DNA of 64,000 nt from Prorocentrum cordatum (Eukaryota; Sar; Dinophyceae; Prorocentrales; Prorocentraceae): positions 386,001 through 450,000 of the forward strand of contig CAUYUJ010003658.1 in the NCBI GenBank assembly GCA_963575745.1. The letters are read 5' to 3'. Below, piece after piece: positions 21,350 through 31,547 of the stretch. The position numbers and the translations under genes are program-made. Position 1 is the first letter of the stretch, and each line of letters starts with the position of its first letter. The notes beneath the pieces are model-generated. The model saw only the letters and a list, made by a program, of their open reading frames with translations. It made no database searches and was not told where the DNA came from.

Positions 21350-23490
21350 GAGCCCCAATTGCTTGAGATCACTGTGCTGGGCCCCCCAGCAGGCCGCGAA
21401 AGTGGCGACAGTTTCACAGATCGCAGCCCCCCAGGGATGGCGAGGTCTAACTTGAATCCGCCGTGGGTACCCACTGTGCTGGGCCCCCCAGCAGGCCTCG
21501 AAAATGGCGACAGTTTCACAAATCGCAGCCCCCCAGGGATGGCGAGGTCCCATTTGAATCCGCCGTGGGTACCCACTGTGCTGGGCCCCCCAGCAGCCCT
21601 CGAACGTGGTGACAGTTTCGCAGATCGCAGCCCCTCAGGGATGGCGAGGTCCCATTTGAATCCGCCGTGGGTACCCAGTGTGCTGGGCCCCCCAGCAGGC
21701 CTCGAAAGTGGCGACAGTTTCGCAGATCGCAGCCCCCCAGGGATGGCGAGGTCTCATTTGAACCCGCCGTGGGTGCAGACTGTGCTGGGCCCCCCAGCAG
21801 GCCTCGAAAGTGGCGACAGTTTCACAGGTCGCAGCCCCCCAGGGATGGCGAGGTCACATTTGAGTCCGCCGCGGGTGCAGACTGTGCTGGGATGGCGAGG
21901 TCCCATTTGAGTGCGCCGTGGGTACCACTGTGCTGGGCCCCCCAGCGGGCCTCGAAAGTGGCGACAGTTTCGCAGATCGCAGCACCCCAGGGATGGCGAG
22001 GTCCCATTTGAGTCCGCCGCGGGTGCAGACTGTGCTGGCGCCCCCAGCAGCCCTCGAAAGTGGCGAAAGTTTCACAGATCGCAGCCCCCCAGGGATGGCG
22101 AGGTCACATTTGGGTCCGCCGCGGGTGCAGACTGTGCTGGGCCCCCCAGCAGGCTTCGAAAGTGGCGACGGTTTCGCAGATCGCAGCCCCCCAGGAATGG
22201 CGAGGTCCCATTTGAGTCCGCCGCGGGTGCAGACTGTGCGGGGCCCCCCAGCAGGCATCGGAAGTGGCGACAGTTTCACAAATCGCAGCCCCCCAGGGAT
22301 GGCGAGGTCCAATTGGGGTCCGCCGCGGGTGCAGACTGTGCTGGGCCCCCCAGCAGGCCTCGAAAATGGCGACAGTTTCGCAGATCGCGGCACCCCAGGG
22401 ATGGCGAGGTCCCATTTGAGTCCGCCGCTGGTGCAGACTGTGCTGGGCCCCCCAGCAGCCTTCGAAAGTGGCGACAGTTTCGCAGATCGCAGCCCCCCAG
22501 GGATGGCGAGGTCCCACTTGGGTCCGCCGCGGGTGCAGACTGTGCTGGGCAGGCTTCGAAAGTGGCGACAGTTTCACAGGTCGCAGCCCCCCAGGGATGG
22601 CGAGGTCACATTTGAGTCCGCCGCGGGTGCAGACTGTGCTGGGCCCCGCCAGCAGGCTTCGAAAGTGGCGATAGCTTCGCAGATGGCAGCCCCCCAGGGA
22701 TGGCGAGGTCCAATTTGAGTCCGCCGCGGGTGCAGACTGTGCTGGGCCCCCCAGCAGGCTTCGAAAGTGGCGACAGTTTCACAGATCGCTTCCCCAGGAA
22801 TGGCGAGGTCTAATCTGGGTCCCCGTAAGACGTCGCCCCGCTGCCCCCCCCAGCAGCCCTCGAAAGTTGCGACGGCTTCACGGATCGCACCCCCCCAGCG
22901 ATGGCGAGGTCTAATCTGAGTCCCCGTAAGACGTCACTGTGCTGGGCCCCCCAGCAGCCCTCGAAAGTGGCGACAGTTTCGCAGATCGCAGCCCCCCAGG
23001 GACGGCGAGGTCTAATCTGAGTCCCCGTAAGACGTCACTGTGCTGGGGCCCCCAGCAGCCCTCGAAAGTGGCGACAGTTTCACAAATCGCAGCCCCCCAG
23101 GGATGGCGAGGTTTAATCTGAGTCCCCGTAAAACGTCACTGTGCTGGCCCCTCAGCAGCCCTCGAAAGTGGCGACCGTTTCAAAGATCGCAGCCCCCAGC
23201 GATGGCGAGGTTTAGTCTGAGTCTCCGTAAGACGTCACTGTGCTGGGCCCCCTCGAAAGTGGCGACAGTTTCACAGATCGCAGACCCCCAGGGACGGCGA
23301 GGTCTAATCTGAGTCCCCGTAAGACGTTTCCGCTGCCCCCCCCAGCAGCCCTCGAAAGTGGCGACAGTTTCACGGACCGCAGCCCCCCAGCGATGGCGAG
23401 GTTTAGTCTGAGTTCCCGTAAGACGTCACTGTGCTGGGCCCCCCAGCAGCCCTCGAAAGTGGCGACAGTTTCACAGATCGGGAGAAGGGA
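21350..23490 (-). repeat. ~102-bp monomer array upstream of L-B ORF1
   Basis: About 21-22 tandem copies of a ~102-bp unit, the first five spaced exactly 102 bp (CTGGGCCCCCCAGCAG at about 21377, 21479, 21581, 21683 and 21785). Each unit holds CGAAAGTGGCGACAGTTTC, AGATCGCAG and GGGATGGCGAGGTC. Two subfamilies are visible: with CCGCCG-GGGT-CAGAC before 22760, and with GAGTCCCCGTAAGACGTCAC after 22830. A few units are truncated (near 21887 and 22545). The array ends about 110 bp upstream of the ORF1 start, in the place of a LINE 5' UTR. One further copy lies on the 3' side at 15050. Confidence 0.9.
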
Positions 23491-24060
23491 GGAGAGGAGG
23501 GGGACGGGAAGGAGGAGGACGGGAGACGCGACCGCAGTGCTCTATTCAAAACAAGTACCCAACGCAGGAGGGTTGGGAAAAACAATAAAGAATACACTTG
23601 GCGGCGGCGGCTGCGGCGGCTGCGGCGGGGGCAGCGTCTGCGGCGGCTGCGGCGGTGGCGGCGGCGGGGGCGGCGGCGGCGGCGGAGGCGGCGGCGGCGG
23701 AGGCGGCAGCGGTTGCGGTGGCGGCGGCGGCGGCAGCGGTGGCGGCTGCGACTGCGGCGGCAGCGGCTGCGGCGGCGGCGGGCGGCAGCGCGGTGGCGGC
23801 GGCAGCGGCGGACAGCGGCGGCGGCGGCGGCAGCGCGGCGCCGGCGGCGGTGGCGGGCGGCGGCGGCGGCGGAGGCGGCGGCGGCGGCGGCTGATCGGCC
23901 CCAAGTAGCTGCTCATCCTAAGACGACTGCTGCATACGCTGCGGTTCGGGCCAAGCTCGGGTGCTGCGTATGTGTTGGGAGGGCGGGTGGGAGTAAACGA
24001 CGCGGCTTGCGGGCGGGGAGGGAAACCCTTGACCCCTGTCCCTACCCCGTCCCCTAGACC
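23491..24060 (+). repeat. GGC microsatellite module, copy B
   Basis: After a short GGGAGGAGGGGACGGGAAG spacer the module starts near 23575 (AACAATAAAGAATACACTT), followed by about 290 bp of (GGC)n and a tail with CTCATCCTAAGACGACTGCT and TATGTGTTGGGAGGGCGGGT. It is the counterpart of copy A at 14291 in the same orientation. No gene is present. Confidence 0.85.
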
Positions 24061-24900
24061 TGGACGGGGCGTTTCGCGAGGTGGCAGAGGGTCCTTTTTT
24101 GGCCCCCGGGAGGGCCAATGTTAGACACCCCTCACGATGATCGTGGCCCCCAAGGGGGGGGTCGATCGGGGCCTTCCCTCCTTTGATGATAGCCTCGAAG
24201 GTGGCCCCAGGAGGCGTTCCAGGGTTCCCAAAGGAGCCCCAAGAGGGCTCCAAGAGGGCTCCAAGAGGGTCCCAAGAAGGCCTCAAGAGGTACCCGAGAG
24301 GCCCCCAAGAGGCCCTTGAGAGGCCTCAGAGAACCCAAGATGACCTCCAAGATGGCTCAGCTAGCCCGAGCTGGCTCAAGATGGCTCCCGAAATGCTCCA
24401 AACGGCCCCAATACCGTTCCAAGAGCGCCCAAGAACGCTCCAAGCGAGCCCCAAGAAACGGTTCGCCGCGGCTCCTGAGTGGGGAGCTGAGTTTGGACCC
24501 CCCCCCCCCATCCTGTAATCGATGGCCCCCAAAATGATCCCAAAAAACCTTCCAGGGTTACCAGGACGGTTCCAACAGGGCCCCCAATTTCCCAAGGAGC
24601 ACCAGCAGCAGCAGCAGTCGCACGAATACCTGTAGATGGTTCCGTCCGCGTCGTCCTTATCCTAGTCCTCGTCCTCTTCGTCCTCGTCCTCATCCGCCCT
24701 CCTCCTCCTTCTCCTCCTCCTCCTCTTCCTCCTCTTCCCCTCACCCCCACCGGCCCCCAGGGATGGCCCGACGAGGCCTTCCAAGGCCGCCCCCGCTCCT
24801 TTGCTCCCAACGATCCCTCGGTTCACCCTGGTTGCTCGCTTTGTTTCCCTAGATGTGTCTTTTCGTTCCTTTTTCCCGTCAGCTCTCATGGGCGGGGCTT
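24061..24900. repeat. GGCTCCAAGAG satellite and CCT microsatellite
   Basis: 24120-24160 is G-rich. 24230-24330 has about nine units of GGCTCCAAGAG/GGCCCCAAGAG, the reverse complement of the GGCCTCTTGGG family. 24330-24600 is a decayed continuation with AGATGGCT, CCAAGA and GGTTCC words; 24503-24512 is a C run. A CTC/CCT microsatellite lies at 24655-24740. 24741-24900 shows nothing further. No gene is supported. Confidence 0.7.
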
Positions 24901-25960
24901 CTGAACGGGTTGGTGGGGATATTTTGTTTGGTCGCAGCCGCAGGCGAGAGCGCAAGCGGCGAGTCGTATGTCTGGGGCGCGGGCCTACTAATTACAACAG
25001 GAGCAAGCTAGAGCGGCGCAACCTAAACAACTAGCTGCCCAAGCGTCGCCTCAGGTAGGCTGCAAGCTGCACTCATTGTGGATGCCAGGGCCAGGGGCAG
25101 AACGCGTCCACACAGCGTTCATGCAAGCTGGTGGGGATATTTTTTGGTCGCGGCCGCAAGCGAAGAGCGCAGGCGGCGAGCAGGGTGTCCGGGCCGACGA
25201 ACAAGCCTAATTAGCTACAGGGCGCGACAAGCTACAGGGCGCAGCGCGAGCCAGCCGGGCCAGCTCACAAACGCGGCAGCTGGGGCAGCAACAGCGGGGG
25301 CTTGCTGGCTGAATTGGAACGCCCTGGGAAGCTCAAGCAACGTGCAGCCCTGCGGCAAAATGCCAGGGAATTCTGTGTGACGCGCTGTGGCGGCCAGACG
25401 TGGTAAACGATGGGCCGTCGCCAGTGGGGCGCCAAGCCCAAGCTGCGCCAACGGCGTGTGTTGCCAGCTGGGCAGCTCCGCCAAAAAACGCCGAATACCA
25501 AGCTGGTGGTGGGGTGGGCCCGGAGGGCGGCCGAAACTGCGAAGTCTGAGCCACTCGGAGCTGGCTGTACCTCCAGGGGCCCTGGTGGGGATACTTTTTT
25601 GGTCTGCGGCCGCGCGACAACGGTCTGGCGGGGAGGGGCAATGTCCGGGGCGGGCGGCCTGGTGGGGATACTTTTTGGTATGCGGCCGCGCGACAACGGT
25701 CTGGCGGCGAAGGGCAATGTCCGGGCCGGGCGGCACAAAGCGAATTGGCGACCCCAACCGCCACGTTGGCAGGCCGGATCGCACCTGCACAACAAGCGTG
25801 CAGTTGCACATGCATTGGACAAAATGCTCTGCATTCGCCAGCAGACGCACCTAGGCGCCGCCCAATATATTAAAGTGTACAAGCGGCCGCGGGTGCGAGT
25901 GCAACGGAGTGAGTCGCCCGTGCGGCGCCAAACTCCAAGCAGCCCAGCTAGCTAAGAAGC
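24901..25960 (+). repeat. Four dispersed copies of a GGTGGGGATA-TTTTTGGT unit
   Basis: Copies at about 24910, 25128, 25583 and 25658 share GGTGGGGATA(T/C)TTTT followed by a GGTCGC/GGTATGC stretch and, in three of them, a GCGGCCGC word, then either GCGCAGGCGGCGAG or GCGACAACGGTCTGGCGG. Between them are unassigned GC-rich segments. The open frames spanning the copies merely translate the repeat and show no domain. Confidence 0.7.
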
Positions 25961-27034
25961 ACGAGCCCGGGAGACAGGCTGTCGGCGGTGGAAAACAAGA
26001 GGCAAAAGACGCGGAAGGCTGAACCACTCAGCGCGCAGTCCTCGAACTCCACCGTTGAGCCGAGGGGGCCGGCGGCGCCCATCGCAACGAGTCCGGCGCC
26101 TGCGTCGAAAGGCCCGGGGAGAATGCGACGATGCGTAGTACGGGGGATTGAAGCGTGAATATTTTTCCCTGGAGATATCGACGTTAGGATGTCTGGGTCG
26201 GTCTTCCCGAATATCAGAGCTACGACCGGAAATTTGGATGGGATCTCAAAAGTTCGGCCTCCCCGCCTGTTGCGGCAATTGAACCACAGTCAATCCCGTT
26301 GGTACACAGATATTTGAAAGGGGGTTTTATTATCCGCGGGTTGCGGTGATCTTGGGCGTCTGCGAGGGGGCCTTGCGGACTTTTGCGCACCCCAGCGGGT
26401 CGCGCCGAATACCGCCAGGGATTGTTGCTGAGGCTCTAGCATTTGGTGGTTTCGAAGCCCAGAGATGGGGTCCGAGTTCTCAGGGATGGTTCTATGGACG
26501 TAGAATGTATGTTTTTGAATCCTCCTTAGAGCCCCGTTTTGGAACCAACGAAACGTTTGGCGCGCAACGAGCCCCTCCGGCAGGCTTCGGGGGCGGCGGA
26601 TTTGGTGGCTTCCGCCCTTTCTCAGGGGCCTCTCGGTTGGAGTCCTCTGTGGGGCGTCTTTTTGGGGGCCTATGCGGGTTTCCCTCGGAACCCATGTCGG
26701 GTCGGACGAAGGGGGGGTTGGGTTAAGTCAGGCGTGTCCTCTTGCAGGAGGACTGTTCAAGAATTGTTCACCAATAGTCTGGTGACAATGTTTCCTGATC
26801 TTCGGCCTATGTTTGGCTATTTTTGTTTTTTGGTGCAAAGCCCGCCTGTAGGAGGACATGCCCGACCTAAGGATGGGGAAAGGAGCAGCTGGCTTCTGCT
26901 TCGCCGCTGGGCGCCTCTGGCGCCGGAGGGCGTCAGAGGGAAACGAGCCGCGTGCGTTCACTCGCTGCAAGAGCCCCCCTCTGGTATCCCCCCTTTGACC
27001 GAATAAGAACAAATGCCATACACATAAACTTGTT
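25961..27034. other. Unassigned spacer with one Gly/Phe-rich open frame
   Basis: A plus frame at 26346-26726 (about 126 codons) contains GFGGGGFGGFRPFSG and ends GGLG. It has no recognised domain and no clear start; the composition resembles a low-complexity Gly-Phe segment, so it is not called as a gene. The rest of the interval is unassigned; GCGCCTCTGGCGCC and GAGGGCGTCAGAGG near 26910 form a short local inverted repeat. Confidence 0.35.
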
Positions 27035-27172
27035 GGCGCTCCGCGCGGATTTCTTGGATCGGCGCTGGGGCCCCCTCAGGCGGCGCCTCTGGCGCCCTCC
27101 TTGGCGCGCTCCGCACGCCAGGGAGGAAGGGGTCCAGCGCAGATCCAAAAAATCCGCGCGAAGCGCGAAAAG
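27035..27172. mobile_element. Foldback (MITE-like) element, ~135 bp
   Basis: Imperfect terminal inverted repeats of about 42 nt: the left arm 27037-27078 (GCGCTCCGCGCGGATTTCTT, then GGATCGGCGCTGG) pairs with the right arm 27123-27166 (CCAGCGCAGATCCAAAAAAT, then CCGCGCGAAGCGC) with a few mismatches. The short interior is itself rich in GGCGCC palindromes. It has no coding capacity. Size and structure fit a miniature inverted-repeat element or a structured RNA; target-site duplications were not identified. Confidence 0.6.
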
Positions 27173-27589
27173 TGTATTATGATGCCGTTTCTTATTCCTT
27201 TTCTTTTGGATTCTGTGGAGATTCGTGGGGGCTTGCTGGCTGCCTCGGAGGCCATGCTGCGGTGAAGGCCCCAAACGGCAGCTCGACTTCCCCCTCTTGG
27301 CCTGCTCTTCGGGGTCTCTTGGGAGCCTTCTGCTCAGGTGTCACGCGCCGCCCCCTCGGTGTCATCACTCGCCGCAGCAACTCGACGGCCCACAGCCGAC
27401 GCCACCGCCGCCACCGTGGATTTGATTTGCGGTGCCACATGGACACTATTGTGACTGTTGTTGCACCGTCGCCCACTGCCCATACACACGTCGCAGCTAT
27501 GGCGGCGAGGATGCGAATGTCATTTGGCGACGGGACGGCGATGATGGTGACGTGGATGATGGTACATGATGGTTATGACCACGGACGGT
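27173..27589. other. Unassigned spacer
   Basis: Overlapping open frames occur on both strands, including a plus frame 27172-27591. No domain, start signal or repeat family is recognised. It separates the foldback element from the GAT array. Confidence 0.4.
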
Positions 27590-27974
27590 GATCGTGATTA
27601 ATATGATGGTGATGATGATAATGATGAGATTGATGACTATAATGATAATGCGTATGCGGATGATGCTGATGATATTGATAATAATGATCATGATGATGAT
27701 GATGATAATGATGGGATTGACGAGGACTATGATGATGCTGCTGATGATGATGCGCATGATGCTGATGATGGTGATGAATATCAAGCTGACGATGAATATG
27801 ATGCTGATGATGAATATTGTGATGATCAGGATGAGGCGGAGGATGGTGATGATGCTGATCATGATGATTATGATTATGATTTTGATGCGGAAGATGGTGA
27901 TGCTGATGATGATGATGACGATGATGATGCTGATGATGATGCTGATGATGATGATGCTGCTGATGATGATGATT

Positions 27975-28039
<65 letters not shown>

Positions 28040-28172
28040 CATGATGGAGACTACCACGGGGATTGTGATGGTATAGCGGAAACGGCCAAGGAGGGTAAGC
28101 AGGAGGCATATGAGGACCACGAATAAGAGGATAAGGAGGAGGAGAAGGAGGATGAGGAGGAGGAGGAGAAGG
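27590..28172 (+). repeat. GAT microsatellite with GGA tail
   Basis: About 470 bp of GAT-rich sequence (27590-28060), purest near 27965-28040, then a mixed piece and a GGA/GAA stretch at 28115-28170. It ends immediately before the spliced-leader-like sequence at 28173. Long His- or Ile-rich frames on the minus strand and Met-rich frames on the plus strand are repeat translations. Confidence 0.9.
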
Positions 28173-28195
28173 TCCGTAGCCAGTTTTTGCTCAAG
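28173..28195 (+). other. Spliced-leader relic (strong match)
   Basis: The 23 bases reproduce the 22-nt dinoflagellate spliced leader with one inserted G after TCCGTAGCCA and one G-to-T change before GCTCAAG. It is on the same strand as, and 88 bp upstream of, the ATG of the gene at 28284. Dinoflagellate mRNAs receive this leader by trans-splicing; a genomic copy next to a gene is the known footprint of mRNA retroposition. Confidence 0.85.
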
Positions 28196-28283
28196 CTGGT
28201 CCTCAGCCCCCTGCTCGCCATTTCCGCATCGCGCGTAGCCGGTGTCTGGAGGCGGTGTTGCTTGTGGCGGCGAGATCCTTGAG

Positions 28284-28951
28284 ATGGCACTGGAGGCTGC
28301 GGGCGATGCGCAGCCGCGGCGTTTTGCCGCTGAGCGAAATGATAGGAGATGGTAGGCACGGCATTCTGCTGATCGTGCCTTGGCGAGTCTCACTGCGGAG
28401 CTTGGTCGTGCGGAGGCGCAGTTGCAGTTGGCTGAGGAGGCCCTGGTGTCGCTCGTGGGTGACGCCGACCTCGCAGACCGCCTCTGCAGCATCCTCCCTG
28501 CGCTTCTGGCGCTGGCAACTGGCAGCCAGCCGCGATGGCTTGACAAGGTGCGCCGCAACGTGGCCCTTCACTCCGTCGCCGAGGGTGTCTGCATCCATCG
28601 TGCTGAAGAACATGAGCTGCTGCGCGCGCAGGCTGGCCTCAGGCGTGGGGAGGGGGTGGAGTCGCGTGGGCACATCAGCATTGATGTGAAGAAGAAGAAT
28701 AATAAAACTAATACGAGTAATAAAACTACACATAAAATTCTGAGGAGGAGAAGGTGCAGGTGTGCCACGAGATGGCGATCAAGCACGAGCACGCTGGGCC
28801 TGTCGAGGTGAAGATGCTTGAGTGCATCGAGCTATCTGAGCACGAGGTGCTGCTGGCGCCAGGAGGGACGGATCTGGTGCGGAGTGTTCGTTGGGCCGGG
28901 GCGGAGTGTTTCGTGCCGCTGGAGAAGCTGCGCATGGAATGCCTTTCTTAG
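28284..28951 (+). CDS. Small SL-marked gene of unknown function, two exons placed
   Basis: ATG at 28284 gives MALEAAGDAQPRRFAAERND, then one in-frame TAG at 28353-28355, after which the same frame stays open (LASLTAELGRAEAQLQLAEE, LADRLCSILPALLALATGSQ, WLDKVRRNVALHSVAEGV). A 68-nt intron fits exactly at 28686-28753 (GTGAAG to GAGAAG), joining ...ISID to VQVCHEMAIKHEHAG in phase; exon 2 continues VKMLECIELSEHEVLLAPGG to a TAG at 28949. The N-terminal half is predicted helical. I recognise no domain. The TAG may be a true nonsense mutation, a second tiny intron, or a sequence error. The SL relic 88 bp upstream indicates retroposed origin, so the intron would be secondary. Confidence 0.6.
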
Positions 28952-29341
28952 CGCTGTGGTCGTCGCGTTCAGCCATGTGTCCGCCGAAGGGACCTCGTCG
29001 ACGTGCTGGTGTCCAAGGCTGGTCAGCTTCTTGCCGTGGGGTCCCACCCCCCCGCGGTGAGCGGCTCTGGGGGGGGGGGGGGGGCGAGCCGTCGCTGTCG
29101 GGATGGCCGTGCAGGAGGGTTTCTCGGGGTGCCGCAGGTGGGGTTCATTGGGACGCGCGCTGGTGTGGGATGCTGCTAGCTGCGACGAGGAGGAGGCTTG
29201 CGTGGTGCGCGCGAGCCCCATCTGTGATGGTGATGGCGTCTTCCTGTGTGAGGATAACGAGTGCGAGGGCATTTTCTGCGAGGAGCGTGTGCATCCTGAT
29301 GTGCAGCGGCTCGCGGTCCAGCATGAGTGATCTCCTTTTCG
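28952..29341 (+). CDS. Possible 3' exons of the 28-kb gene: acidic, cysteine-rich segment
   Basis: After the stop at 28951, a plus frame ending at 29330 reads WGSLGRALVWDAASCDEEEA, then VRASPICDGDGVFLCEDNEC and EGIFCEERVHPDVQRLAVQH. The Cys spacing and acidic patches look protein-like, possibly a metal-binding segment, but match no family I can name. A different frame around 28985-29060 (RRDLVDVLVSKAGQLLAVGS) is also coding-like. A run of 13 G at 29069-29081 separates them and is a likely site of sequence error or frameshift. Whether these belong to the gene at 28284 is inference from proximity and orientation. Confidence 0.4.
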
Positions 29342-29469
29342 TCGTCGCGGTGCTCGTGGTGCTGGGCTGAGTGCGGCGAGGTGCTGCGTTGTGTGTGTGT
29401 GAGGTGCACAGACGTGTTCCTCAATGCATCGGGAAGAAAGGGAAGCGGAGGAGGAGGAGGAGGAGGAGG
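29342..29469. other. Short spacer before R1 copy E
   Basis: Contains GTGTGTGTGAGG and the GGA microsatellite (29440-29475) that begins the inverted R1 copy. No gene is seen. Confidence 0.5.
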
Positions 29470-30335
29470 AGAAGGACCAGTGGAAACCCAAGAGTTATCA
29501 ACGATGTTGGAATGAACCATCCCTCCAAGCTCCCTCTTCATATGCCCCTACAACGGTTCATCTCCATTGGGGGAACTGCCCTCTGGAAGACAACAGTTTG
29601 ATAATCTCGAAGCGTACCAAAACATTTTTCTCGGGATATTTCAACGCTACGAATCAACCTGACAGCTGCGTATTGTCGGTCCAGAATCGTACCAGAACGC
29701 TTTTTTTTTTATTTCAACAGATCGAATCAACATAGCTGTTGCGCCCGCATAATCCAGACTCCGTCCAAAAACACAATTTCCGGTGCGTTGACCATGGGAA
29801 TCCGTGAGACTCTTGCAGTTTTTTAGAACGAATGTGCGCGGCGCATAGGCGAGAGCCATATTTTGAAAAGGAGCCGCCATCAATCCGTGAAACTCTTGCA
29901 TTTGTTAAACGAATGTGCGCGGCGCTCAGGCGGGAACCGCATTTTGAAAAGGAGCCGCCTTCAATCCGTGAAGCTCTTGCAATGCTCAAGACGAATGTGC
30001 GTGACGCTAAGGCGAGAGCCGCATTTTGAAGACCACCCGCCCTCAATCTGTGAAGTTTGTGTTTCTTAATTCGAATGCGCGCGCTAGGGCCAGAACCACA
30101 TTTTGAAAACGACCTGCCCTCAATCCGTGAAACTCTTGCCAATGTTCCAAACGAATGTGCGCGGCGCTAAGGCGAGAGCCACAGTTTGAAAGCGACCCGC
30201 CCTCCATCTGTGAAATTGTTGTCACGTTTTAATTTTTAGAGCCGTAAAGGGTGAGGAAGTCTCAGGCGAAGCGCCCGGCTCGCCCTAAAAACTGGCCTCG
30301 CGGTGCGACAGGGAGGAGTTATTTATAAGGAGAAG
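29470..30335 (-). repeat. R1 element, copy E (inverted)
   Basis: Reads as the reverse complement of copies A, C and D. From its 3' end: GGA microsatellite, GACCAGTGGAAACCCAAGAG, the unique part (CTGCCCTCTGGAAGACAAC near 29580), about six ~78-bp subrepeats (29810-30200; ATCCGTGAAACTCTTGCA, ACGAATGTGCGCGGCGCT) and the opening sequence (CCCTAAAAACTGGCCTCG at 30280-30300), followed by a GGA microsatellite. The bordering microsatellites at both ends match those of the plus-strand copies. Confidence 0.85.
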
Positions 30336-30966
30336 GAACAGAAGAGGAGGAGGAGGAGGACGAGGACGAGGAGGACGAGGACGAGGACGAGGACGAGGAG
30401 GAGGCTGAGGAGGAGGACGAGGCTAACGAGGAGCAGGAGGAGAAGGGACAGGAGGAGGAGGAGGAGGAGGAGGTGGCAGTGATGATGAGGGAGGGAAAGA
30501 CGGGCGGGAGGGGGTGGTGGAGGAGGGGGAGGAGGAGGAATCCTGCGTAGGAGGAGGAGGAAGACTGGGAGGGGAGGAGTCCTGCTCAGGAGGGGAAGGC
30601 ATGAACGGCCGCGCCACCAGGTTTTGTCTGCGAAGACACGACGTCGGGCTGGGCCAGGGGGAACAACAAGACGACGAGGATACCATGGGCGACGAGGAAG
30701 AGCAGAAGGAAAGCGGTCGTTCGTTTGCTCCTTGTGTCTAGTGGGTGGTCTCCATCGCGGGATAGCCTTCCCGGCGGAGCGTGATGATGTTGTTGGATGG
30801 GTGAGGGATGGGCAGAGGGAAGGGTATGGGCGTGGGGGCGGGGAGCGAGAGGACGGAGCGCAGATGGATGAGCAGAAGGATGTGCATGATAATGGCAAGG
30901 ATCCGAGGATGATGGTTGTGGTGATGTTGCCGAGGATTCTGATCGTAGTGGTGATGGGGACTATGG

Positions 30967-31007
<41 letters not shown>

Positions 31008-31079
31008 ATGATGATGACGACGATGATGACGAGAACGATGATGAAGATGATGATGCTGGTGATGCTGGTCACGATGCTT
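30336..31079 (+). repeat. GGA and CTG/GAT low-complexity block
   Basis: 30340-30560 is GGA/GAC microsatellite. 30560-30960 is mixed sequence with open frames but no recognised domain. 30965-31065 is CTG then GAT microsatellite. It leads directly into the GGCCTCTTGGG satellite. Confidence 0.75.
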
Positions 31080-31547
31080 GGGCCTCTTGGGGCCTCTTGG
31101 GAGCCTCTTAGGGCCTCCTGGGCGCCTCCACAGGGGCCTTTTGGAGACCCCTTGGGGCGGAAGGCTCGTATTTTCGGTTCGTCTTCTCTCTCGTGGGCCC
31201 CTCTTGGGGCCGTGTTGGGGCCCTCGTGGGCTGTCTTGGGCGCCCCTTGGGCCGTCTTGGGGCTCTCTTGGGCCGTTTGGGGGCCCCCTTGGAGTCCTCT
31301 TGGGCCGTCGTGGGGCGGTCTTGGGGGCCTCTTGGGTCGTCTTGGAGCGTCAGGAAGCCGAAAACCCTCAGGGAAATCAATGATGTTTGCCTCTTGGGAC
31401 ACTCTTGGGAGGCCTCTTGGAGGCCTCTGAGGGCGTCTTGGGAGCCTCTTGGGCCGTCTTGGGGCCATCTTGAGCGTCTTGGAGCGATCGTTCGGCGACT
31501 CGAGGCCCCCCACAGGTGATGGGGCTGCTGATGATGATGAGGTGCAG
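31080..31547 (+). repeat. GGCCTCTTGGGG satellite, block 2
   Basis: 31080-31500 carries about 25 decayed units related to GGCCTCTTGGGG, with many GGCCGTCTTGGG variants, interrupted at 31150-31190 and 31350-31390. It ends at the truncated first monomer of L-A copy 2. Confidence 0.8.

Noticed and set aside
21911-22718. Long plus-strand frames rich in PRKWRQFRRSQPPRDGE or PPRVQTVLGPPAGLESGD units
   Set aside because: Translations of the 102-bp satellite, whose period is a multiple of three, so frames stay open through the array without implying protein.
24366-24377. TGGCTCAAG as a leader 3' end
   Set aside because: Only nine bases, inside a satellite full of GGCTCCAAGA words; no coding region follows.
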